Below, piece after piece: positions 7,362 through 17,363 of a stretch of DNA of 25,011 bases (its first letter is position 1; each line of letters starts with the position of its first letter). The notes beneath the pieces are model-generated. The model did not search any database and was not told the DNA's origin. It saw only the letters and a list, made by a program, of their open reading frames with translations. Both the position numbers and the translations under genes were made by a program. Origin of the DNA: a virus; the IMG/VR virus record IMGVR_UViG_3300025102_000264, positions 1 to 25,011 of that record; one strand, given 5' to 3'.

Positions 7362-7781
7362 TTATTCTGCTCCAGCTCCAGTGAACGGAACAGTTGAATT
7401 GTCGTTACCGAATACACCGTACTCAACCATCGTGTCTACCTTGGTAGCATAAACTACGTAAGATTTGTCCACTGCAACGGGGACAAAAGCAAACTCACCG
7501 CCTCCGATCTTAGCTACAAGACCGTTAGAATCATCATCGTTATATATATAAACGTATTGCTCAAGCTCAACATCAAGGTTTTTTACGTATAAGTAAGCTC
7601 TTTCGTTACACTGATTGGCAGGGTAAATTTTAAGAGCAGAAGTACTTACAGCCGTACCCTTTACTTTAGCTCTGATCAAAGCGCCAGAGTCGCATGTAAG
7701 ATTAGCTACGGTAGTCAAGGCCAACGCGCTTGTAAGCACGTCAGCACTATTTAGGCTGAGTGAAGCGCGTACTGTTGCCAT
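7362..7781 (-). CDS. Probable head decoration protein, paralogue of upstream gene
   Basis: This 139-residue protein starts MATVRASLSLNSADVLTSA. It matches the layout of the adjacent upstream product: an N-terminal MATxxAxxxLxSAD motif, a central YVKN strand, a GEFAFVP/GDWAFLP turn followed by a lysine/aspartate (DK), and a final strand ending in a Val/Glu-rich beta hairpin. The two are therefore tandem paralogues that have diverged considerably. The start overlaps the upstream stop as TAATG, indicating translational coupling. A virion surface role is inferred from small size, beta-rich sequence and context. Confidence 0.78.
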   Translation of the reverse strand: MATVRASLSLNSADVLTSALALTTVANLTCDSGALIRAKVKGTAVSTSALKIYPANQCNERAYLYVKNLDVELEQYVYIYNDDDSNGLVAKIGGGEFAFVPVAVDKSYVVYATKVDTMVEYGVFGNDNSTVPFTGAGAE

Positions 7782-8176
7782 TATCTATGCGAGATTACCA
7801 AGAACTCAACGGTCATAGCCGTACTCTCGCTTGGTGTAGCAAAAATATCTTTATCGCCAGCATAAGGAAGAAAAGCCCAGTCTCCAGCGTACAAGCGTCC
7901 AAGCTGTTGGTCTTCTACCGTAATGGTAATAAACTCAGCGGCTGTAGTGCTGATGTTTTTGACATAAATTTTGTGAGCCCCAGCATCTGCGTAGTCAGCT
8001 TTGTCAGCGAGCTTATACGCAGAAGTAGCCTCTGTTGTTTTTCTAGAGACACCAGTAGTCTGATCTAAACCCGTAAGATTTCCAGCCTTGGTTAGCGTGG
8101 CTGTGCTGGACAGCGCAAGAGCGTCACCAGTCAGGTCAGCGCTCGAAAGTGTAATTGTTGCAGTGGTTGTAGCCAT
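7781..8176 (-). CDS. Probable head decoration protein, first of tandem pair
   Basis: A 131-residue beta-rich, Thr/Ala-rich protein starting MATTTATITLSSADLTGDA. It shares the N-terminal motif, the YVKN strand and the GDWAFLPYAGDK segment with the next gene product. It is the first gene of the run through the scaffold and capsid genes with its own promoter-like element (TATATTTG, 20 nt before ATG). It may therefore open the head operon that ends at the terminator near 3900. No enzymatic feature is seen. Confidence 0.78.
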   Translation of the reverse strand: MATTTATITLSSADLTGDALALSSTATLTKAGNLTGLDQTTGVSRKTTEATSAYKLADKADYADAGAHKIYVKNISTTAAEFITITVEDQQLGRLYAGDWAFLPYAGDKDIFATPSESTAMTVEFLVISHR

Positions 8177-8196
8177 TATTCTTAGTTATATGAATG

Positions 8197-8204
8197 CAAA
8201 TATA
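8197..8204 (-). promoter_or_regulatory. Bacteroidota -7 promoter element TATATTTG
   Basis: TATATTTG lies 20 nt before the ATG at 8176, in a 32-bp gap. This is the same spacing as at 3402. It could drive the decoration, scaffold and capsid genes to the terminator at 3876-3924. Confidence 0.65.
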
Positions 8205-8208
8205 AGCA

Positions 8209-8526
8209 TTATTTTTTCTTGCCCTTGCCAGCCCTGATCTTTGCTGCCTCACGCTTTCCGAAGGCGCTCTTCACTCTAGCCATAGCCCAGGCGTGTTGAG
8301 AAACCTTTGGTCTGTTACCAGAAGACATATATGCTGCCAAGCCTCTGCGGTACACTTCTTTCTGTGGGCCGCTGAGCCCAGCCATGCCGCCCTTCTTATA
8401 CATCTTCATCTTGCCTCCGCCTTTGAAGACGCCACGACCCTTGAGGACATCAGCCCTGGTCACCTTGCCGTCACCAGTCAAGTCAGGAAACTTACCTCCC
8501 TTCTTGTATGATTTTTTAGCCTTCAT
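8209..8526 (-). CDS. Small basic protein with EF-hand/dockerin-like calcium loop
   Basis: A 105-residue, very Lys/Arg/Gly-rich protein. Residues 15-26 (DLTGDGKVTRAD) match the 12-residue EF-hand or dockerin calcium loop, with D15, T17, D19, the V22 position and D26 in register. KKGG motifs occur on both sides (residues 8-11 and near 44-47). A helical part (GPQKEVYRRGLAAYMSSG and SQHAWAMARVKSAF) follows, and the C-terminus is a basic tail (RAGKGKKK). It is the last of four small basic proteins encoded together. The start overlaps the upstream stop by 4 nt (ATGA). A virion-internal, DNA- or scaffold-binding role is possible but not shown. Confidence 0.75.
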   Translation of the reverse strand: MKAKKSYKKGGKFPDLTGDGKVTRADVLKGRGVFKGGGKMKMYKKGGMAGLSGPQKEVYRRGLAAYMSSGNRPKVSQHAWAMARVKSAFGKREAAKIRAGKGKKK

Positions 8527-8969
8527 ATTTTATCTCTTTGCTTCATGAGTTGCTTGAGACGTGCGGCCACGGAAGGAGGGAATCCCTTCTTCTGTCTTTT
8601 GGCTTTGGTGCCTCTATGCTGTTTATAAATGTTGCTGATTTCTGACATCAGCTTCTTTCTCTTACCTACGTTCGAGCTACCACGAGTATACTTCGGGCTG
8701 AACTTCATTCCCTTCTTTGCAGACTTAGGCTTCTTGCCCGCTCTCTTCATAGCGATAGCGATAGCAGCCTGTTGCTTGAGGTTCCCGCCCTTCTTGTATT
8801 TAGGGGCTTCGGGATACCCCTCGGTGATTCGATCTTTTGCGCTTCTGTTCTCCATCTCTCTTGAGAACAAATAGCCCACAAGCGATCCCGCGTCCTCAGC
8901 AGCAAGCTGTAGGGCGGCCTCCTTTGAAAGGTTTTTGTACTTGGGGTTGGGTGGATATCTAGTTGGCAT
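8523..8969 (-). CDS. Small basic phage protein with KKGG motif
   Basis: A 148-residue basic protein starting MPTRYPPNPKYKNLSKEAAL. An N-terminal helical segment (about 15-45) is followed by KYKKGGNLKQQAAIAIAMKR, combining a KKGG motif with an alanine-rich amphipathic helix, and then a long Lys/Arg-rich region (GKKPKSAKKGMKF, KAKRQKKG). It is predicted to bind nucleic acid or an acidic partner by charge alone. Its start overlaps the stop of the upstream gene as TAATG, and its stop overlaps the next start, so the basic genes are translationally coupled. I recall similar small basic proteins from marine phages, without function. Confidence 0.75.
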   Translation of the reverse strand: MPTRYPPNPKYKNLSKEAALQLAAEDAGSLVGYLFSREMENRSAKDRITEGYPEAPKYKKGGNLKQQAAIAIAMKRAGKKPKSAKKGMKFSPKYTRGSSNVGKRKKLMSEISNIYKQHRGTKAKRQKKGFPPSVAARLKQLMKQRDKI

Positions 8970-9226
8970 TATCCCTTTGGGTGGTTAGCCTGCTTAAACT
9001 TGGCTTGTCTTACGGCACCTGGGTGAGGCTTATAATCACCCTTCATGAGGTAGTATCTACCCTGCTCTTCCATCCAGTGAAATCCCTTTGGGGGATCCAC
9101 CATAACAGACTTACTAGAAATAGAGAGCTTTGGGACTCGTCCACCTTTTTTCATAACTCTCATCCCCTTCATAGCTTTAGGGGGTCTTCCTACTTTACTT
9201 CCGTATGTACCTTTTCCTTGTGGCAT
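8969..9226 (-). CDS. Small basic phage protein (PQGKGTYGSK type)
   Basis: An 85-residue basic protein starting MPQGKGTYGSKVGRPPKA. The N-terminus contains an AT-hook-like GRPPK. RVMKKGGRVPKL carries the shared KKGG motif. The C-terminal half has aromatic and basic residues (PPKGFHWMEEQGRYYLMKGD). The PQGKGTYGSK opening is familiar to me from marine phage genomes but has no known function. It lies 4 bp after the 95-residue gene and is coupled by TAATG to the next one. An internal-head or DNA-associated role is only a suggestion from its charge. Confidence 0.75.
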   Translation of the reverse strand: MPQGKGTYGSKVGRPPKAMKGMRVMKKGGRVPKLSISSKSVMVDPPKGFHWMEEQGRYYLMKGDYKPHPGAVRQAKFKQANHPKG

Positions 9227-9230
9227 GATT

Positions 9231-9518
9231 TTACCATTTTACTTTGTTGGCCCAGTAAGCAGCGCTAGTCTTACCCTTGGCTATGTTCTTTCTGTGTCTG
9301 GCCTTGAATGACTTGCGCTTTGCCTTCATGCGAGCGCTCTCCCCAGCCTTTGGCTTACCAGCCGTGCTAGCTCCTCTCTCTCCGAAGCGGATAATCTTTA
9401 CTTTTCCGCCGTCTCTTACCGCTACGATATGCGACTTCTTGCCGCTTGAGGATCGCTTAGGCTTATTCAACCCAGAGAGTCCAAATCGCTTGAGTTTTTT
9501 CTTTACATCTTCGGCCAT
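9231..9518 (-). CDS. Small very basic phage protein, KIIRFG/RHRKN type
   Basis: A 95-residue protein, highly Lys/Arg-rich, starting MAEDVKKKLKRFGLSG. The core HIVAVRDGGKVKIIRFGE is two beta strands. It is followed by KAKRKSFKARHRKNIAKGK and an aromatic end, AAYWANKVKW. This pattern (VAVxxGGKVKIIRFG, then SFKARHxxN and a W-rich end) is one I recognise as recurrent in phage genomes, without a firm function. It is the first of the four-gene basic cluster and has a TATCTTTG element 4 nt before the ATG. It might be an internal head or DNA-binding protein. Confidence 0.8.
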   Translation of the reverse strand: MAEDVKKKLKRFGLSGLNKPKRSSSGKKSHIVAVRDGGKVKIIRFGERGASTAGKPKAGESARMKAKRKSFKARHRKNIAKGKTSAAYWANKVKW

Positions 9519-9522
9519 AAGG

Positions 9523-9530
9523 CAAAGATA
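9523..9530 (-). promoter_or_regulatory. Bacteroidota -7 promoter element TATCTTTG
   Basis: TATCTTTG is separated by CCTT from the ATG at 9518 and is preceded by a T-rich tract after the stop at 9545. It would start the basic-protein cluster. Confidence 0.55.
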
Positions 9531-9544
9531 ATAAAAATAAAAAG

Positions 9545-9802
9545 TTATGGTTTGACGCCATACTCACCAACGGCAAGAGTGTAAGTAACCTCTCCCCCAT
9601 TTACCATATCCAAATAGGTGTATGTTTTAGGAGAGGACAGCTCCATGCTTTCATAGGTGGCCTCCCACTGACCTTCTCCAACCTGAACGCACTCACCTAG
9701 TTCTCTTTCGTTGAACCTCCACGAAAAGTTAGGGGCCCTCGAATCTGTCCAGGGGTCGCTTAAATCGTGTTCGCTTTTAATTATAACTGTATACTTTGCC
9801 AT
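9545..9802 (-). CDS. Small phage protein of unknown function
   Basis: An 85-residue acidic protein starting MAKYTVIIKSEHDLSDPW. It appears to be an all-beta domain with several Trp/Tyr residues (PNFSWRFNERELGE, EATYESMELSSPKTYTYLDM). It lies 1 bp downstream of the RCC1-repeat protein, so the two are probably translated together. It may be a partner or cap for that protein. No family is recognised. The gene is unlike the basic proteins that follow it in charge and amino-acid use. Confidence 0.7.
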   Translation of the reverse strand: MAKYTVIIKSEHDLSDPWTDSRAPNFSWRFNERELGECVQVGEGQWEATYESMELSSPKTYTYLDMVNGGEVTYTLAVGEYGVKP

Positions 9803-9803
9803 T

Positions 9804-11021
9804 TTAAACTACGTATATAGCTTCTGGTTTAGAACCATCAGAAACGATAATAGAAAATTTTGAAGGAGCTGGGTCAGCCAATTGAACAAATGTAGTTGTA
9901 CTTGATGTGGTGGCCGTTCCTCCTGTCTTTATATAGGGAACCCCGTTGTACCTTCCACATATATACCAACTGCTTCCCTTTTTACCCGCAGCCAAATATA
10001 TAAAACTAGAAGTTTTAAGCTCAACAAACTCGCTCCATCCCGTATCCGACCCTATTCTTGTAAACGTGCTTGTGGCGCTTGTAGAACCATCACCGCGTGT
10101 ACCCCCGCCAAATGAACCACCCGATCCGCAATGGTAGTGATGACCATCTGTAGTTTTTATGGCCTTGATAAAATCAGCGCCTACCCAAACACTTTGCCAG
10201 TCTGTATCGGAGTTCGCTGTATCAGGAGAGGTCTGATCTCCAGAGCTCGAAAGACCAAGGCAATTACTGGTGTCATCCCCCCATGTTACCAAAGTACCTC
10301 CCTTTATGGCTGCGGAAGTCCTCTGACCAGTGGAAATTTGAGTCCAATCGGTATCAGTTCCTATTTGAGTCCAGGAAGTGGTATCACCGCTCGTTGTCCC
10401 TTGTCCCGTTCTTCCGTCTTGGTTTTTGCCTGCGCTATATAAAGCTCCTGTAGTTTTTATCGCAAGGCTGTAATCTTCCCCACAAGAAACTTTCGACCAG
10501 TTTGTATCAGTTCCAATCTGATCAAAGGTGTTATATTGACTACTTGTATTTCCTCTTCCCAGCGGGCCGTCACCATTTCTTCCTATTCCCCAAAGTGTTC
10601 CATCTGTCTTTATGGCGAGAGCGTGATCGTCACCACAGCTAAATTCAGCGACTGAAGTAAGCTCAATAGCGAATTGACGGACATAACCCCCATAACTTCC
10701 AACGCCGCCCGTGGTGGAATTCGCTCCACTTGCCATCCATAAATTACCAGAGGTGTCTAAGATACCAACCATATACCTCCCACCTTTGATCTCTGACACA
10801 TCAGAAACAGACAAAGCTGTTGATACGCTGGAGTGAAACTGAATTGATTTGAATTGATCAAAATCAACAGCTCTCGTTACTGGGTTAGAACTAGTAGAAC
10901 CCCCTAATGTAAGGATTCCTGAGCTTGGCTCTGATGCCCCGCCGCCAGACGGCATGTCTATTCCGTTAATGTCAGCTATATCAGCCATGGCAATTCCATT
11001 TATATCTCCAGATGTTGGCAT
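9804..11021 (-). CDS. RCC1-repeat beta-propeller, probable virion adhesin
   Basis: The 405-residue product has about five to six repeats of roughly 50 residues with the RCC1-type signature: SCGxDHALAIKTDGTLWGIG (residues 128-147), SCGEDYSLAIKTTGALYSAG (179-198), STGQRTSAAIKGGTLVTWG (230-248), a similar unit near 280-300, and a degenerate first one near 80-99. Such repeats fold as a propeller, one blade each. The first 30 residues (MPTSGDINGIAMADIADING...) form a separate tag that could attach the protein to the virion. It lies between a collagen-like fibre gene and a small beta protein, 2 bp from the former. In phages, RCC1-type propellers are plausible host-surface-binding heads. That role is inference. 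Confidence 0.8.
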   Translation of the reverse strand: MPTSGDINGIAMADIADINGIDMPSGGGASEPSSGILTLGGSTSSNPVTRAVDFDQFKSIQFHSSVSTALSVSDVSEIKGGRYMVGILDTSGNLWMASGANSTTGGVGSYGGYVRQFAIELTSVAEFSCGDDHALAIKTDGTLWGIGRNGDGPLGRGNTSSQYNTFDQIGTDTNWSKVSCGEDYSLAIKTTGALYSAGKNQDGRTGQGTTSGDTTSWTQIGTDTDWTQISTGQRTSAAIKGGTLVTWGDDTSNCLGLSSSGDQTSPDTANSDTDWQSVWVGADFIKAIKTTDGHHYHCGSGGSFGGGTRGDGSTSATSTFTRIGSDTGWSEFVELKTSSFIYLAAGKKGSSWYICGRYNGVPYIKTGGTATTSSTTTFVQLADPAPSKFSIIVSDGSKPEAIYVV

Positions 11022-11023
11022 TG

Positions 11024-14867
<3,844 letters not shown>

Positions 14868-14868
14868 T

Positions 14869-17316
14869 TTAGCCTAATAATGAGTTTACGATATTGTCTA
14901 CACTGTCAGAAGCTTCTGGCAACTCACCCCGCGTTCCTTGTCTTTGAGAAATCAACTTGCTTTGCTCTGAAGATTGCTTTTTAACTCTTTCGTCTTTTCG
15001 ATCTTCTTTCAAAACTTCGAGCTTTTCTTTAAACTCTTGCTCGTCTGTCTTGAACCCTAGGGTAGCCTGAGCTTTAATTAGCTCAATTTCTTTTCTGAAC
15101 TGATGCTTTACTTGTTCAAGCTGGCCTTCCAGTTGAGCCTTAAGCTGAAGCTGCTGTGCTTCCAGCTGTGCCTCCATCTGCATCTCTTGCATCTTAGCCT
15201 GAGAAGCGGCCTGTGCTGCTTGCTGAGCTGACTGCGCCTGCATCTGTGAATTCTGCATAGCCATCTCTTGCTGCTTAGCCATGCGCTTTTTGCGTCGGAC
15301 TACAAGGAGTCTTTCGGCCTGGTTGACGTCTTTCATGTTTCTGATAGCAATAGCATCCTCGATGTCTAGCTCTTTTTGCTGAATAGACATCTGGATGTTT
15401 TGCTCCAGATAAACCCTGTCTTGATCCTCCATCTCTTTGACGACCTGAACCCCGAAATTGTACATGGGCAGGTCGCTGAAAGAAGAAATCACAGACATGT
15501 TTTCTTTACCTATCGCGTTCTCGTAGCTTTTGTACAAGACGCAATCTGTAGGTAAGATTTGAATGCATTTTACGATATCCTCGCACACCTTCTTGTAAAG
15601 GATCATAGAGGCATTCGTAATGTCGTAGATAGCGTTGTTGCCAGCCGCGATAGCGTTTTGTTGAACGCCTACCAAAGTGTCGCCTTTCGGGGTAGAAGCA
15701 TCCATCATCTCGTTGATTCCCGTAGTATCACGGATCATTCGGAGATAGTGGTTATAAAGACCGATCAATTCGTTGATGTTTCGAATGCTGTTACCGATCT
15801 CTCTTACGGGGGGATTCTGGAACCCGCCTTCTGGGTTCTTGCTTCTGTAGTAGAATACGCCAGTCTGCTCGTAGATATCGTGCAAGTCCAGTGGTTGGAG
15901 CTCTCCGCCCTTTCCGAGCTGAACATTCTCCAATCCCTCGATGTCAATGATCAACCCGTCTGGTTTCGCTTTTGCGATAGCCTGCTGGATCTTGAGGTGC
16001 GTCAACTGCAACATATCGGCAAAGCCAGTGCAGCTATCCACCATGGACTTTGGAATCATATTCCTCATGTTGGTAGCAGCAACAGAATATGACAGCCTGC
16101 ACTTCGACAAATCGTGAATGTTCTTGGGGACGTTCTTTGTCATCCCGTAGTTAAACATCACGTCAGATCCACCCATCACATAGCAACCTCCATAGACGGT
16201 AGATATCTCCATCTTGTGAGGCTTTCTGTCGAATACGCTTCCCTGCTTTTCTTCGTAATCAAACCCCTTCATAAAGAAGTTTACATTGCCGAATCTGTTC
16301 TCTTTTTCTTCGAAGTAGATGCAATCAACAGAAATAAACTCAAAGTCCAGGACGTCCACCATGTACTCGTCATAACCATACTCCTGGCGCATGGCGCGTT
16401 TGTTGTATGATTTTCTGCTGTACGCATTGGGGTCGTTTCCGTCTCTGTTCTTTGCGGCTTTGGCGATCTTCTCAAAAACCTCTTCGTCAAGTTCGTGACC
16501 AGCAAGACGCTTAAGCTCCTGGATGGAGATGGTCTTTACATGACCAGCGTACATCATGTCGTTGAACCCAGGGTCTTCTGTGTAGCTGTGGATAAAGCAA
16601 GAAGGGTCAACATACTCGGTTTTGATGCCTTCGTTAGGGTCGTTGCTTCTCTTCACAACGGACATGCCCAAAGACACCAAATCGTTAACGCATCTTCGGA
16701 ACACATTATCATTGAATGAGTTCCACGAGAGGGTCATGTTGGTGCCGATCTGAGCAGCCATCTCCGCATCGGTCTTGATGTTGGTCCCCAACAAGATTTC
16801 TGCCTCCTCTAAAGAATCAGGAAGATTATCTGGGTCGTCACCGATAACCATACCTGTATTTTCTTTAAGCTGCTGAAGCTGCTTCTTTGCCTCTACCTGT
16901 ATCTCTATCCTTCTTTTCCTGTTATTCTTTTCAGAAGAAGAAAGCGGATCAACAGCCTCAAGGTTTGGGTAGGGGTTACGAGACAAAATCTTGTTCGCCA
17001 CAACCCTGACAAACTTTGGCAGGATAGGAACTGGAGTGTAATCAAGGTTAAGAAGAGTGCCGTCTCCGTCATTGGGAGAAAGAGATCTTAAAAGCTTCTT
17101 ATAGATGTTGGTATCCTGAGTGCCGTTTGCATAATCTCTACTCCTTTCAAAAATTACGTTTCTTCTACCATACAACGAAGTAGCGCTAGTCATTTTTCCC
17201 CATTGAGACTCTATGGCTTTTGCATACTCCAAGCCATAAGCGTTGCTTTTCTTGGTGTCCGTGCTGGCAAGGGGGTCGGGAAAAGAGCTTTTACGCTTGT
17301 TGTTTGTGTAATTCAT
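14869..17316 (-). CDS. Portal protein
   Basis: The 815-residue protein has the layout of a large phage portal. The N-terminus is basic and disordered (MNYTNNKRKSSFPDP). The core has FERSRDYANGTQDTN, a hydrophobic segment with PILPKFVRVVANKILSRNPY, a conserved-looking GMSVVKRSNDPNEGIKTEYV region, and SYTEDPGFNDMMYAGHVKTI. The C-terminal ~150 residues (from about 659) are extremely Gln/Met/Ala/Glu-rich and predicted coiled coil (AQSAQQAAQAASQAKMQEMQ), consistent with the helical barrel that enters the head in some podovirus-type portals. It lies directly downstream of the large terminase, the usual partner. The motor docks on its ring. Its TATATTTG element is 28 nt before ATG. Confidence 0.85.
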   Translation of the reverse strand: MNYTNNKRKSSFPDPLASTDTKKSNAYGLEYAKAIESQWGKMTSATSLYGRRNVIFERSRDYANGTQDTNIYKKLLRSLSPNDGDGTLLNLDYTPVPILPKFVRVVANKILSRNPYPNLEAVDPLSSSEKNNRKRRIEIQVEAKKQLQQLKENTGMVIGDDPDNLPDSLEEAEILLGTNIKTDAEMAAQIGTNMTLSWNSFNDNVFRRCVNDLVSLGMSVVKRSNDPNEGIKTEYVDPSCFIHSYTEDPGFNDMMYAGHVKTISIQELKRLAGHELDEEVFEKIAKAAKNRDGNDPNAYSRKSYNKRAMRQEYGYDEYMVDVLDFEFISVDCIYFEEKENRFGNVNFFMKGFDYEEKQGSVFDRKPHKMEISTVYGGCYVMGGSDVMFNYGMTKNVPKNIHDLSKCRLSYSVAATNMRNMIPKSMVDSCTGFADMLQLTHLKIQQAIAKAKPDGLIIDIEGLENVQLGKGGELQPLDLHDIYEQTGVFYYRSKNPEGGFQNPPVREIGNSIRNINELIGLYNHYLRMIRDTTGINEMMDASTPKGDTLVGVQQNAIAAGNNAIYDITNASMILYKKVCEDIVKCIQILPTDCVLYKSYENAIGKENMSVISSFSDLPMYNFGVQVVKEMEDQDRVYLEQNIQMSIQQKELDIEDAIAIRNMKDVNQAERLLVVRRKKRMAKQQEMAMQNSQMQAQSAQQAAQAASQAKMQEMQMEAQLEAQQLQLKAQLEGQLEQVKHQFRKEIELIKAQATLGFKTDEQEFKEKLEVLKEDRKDERVKKQSSEQSKLISQRQGTRGELPEASDSVDNIVNSLLG

Positions 17317-17344
17317 TTGTTGATAGCACTATAGGCGTATTTTG

Positions 17345-17352
17345 CAAATATA
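17345..17352 (-). promoter_or_regulatory. Bacteroidota -7 promoter element TATATTTG
   Basis: TATATTTG lies 28 nt before the portal ATG (17316), in the 47-bp gap after the terminase stop. The sequence CCCGTATTTG just upstream repeats part of the element. No convincing terminator hairpin separates terminase from portal, so it would add transcripts rather than replace readthrough. Confidence 0.55.
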
Positions 17353-17363
17353 ACAAATACGGG

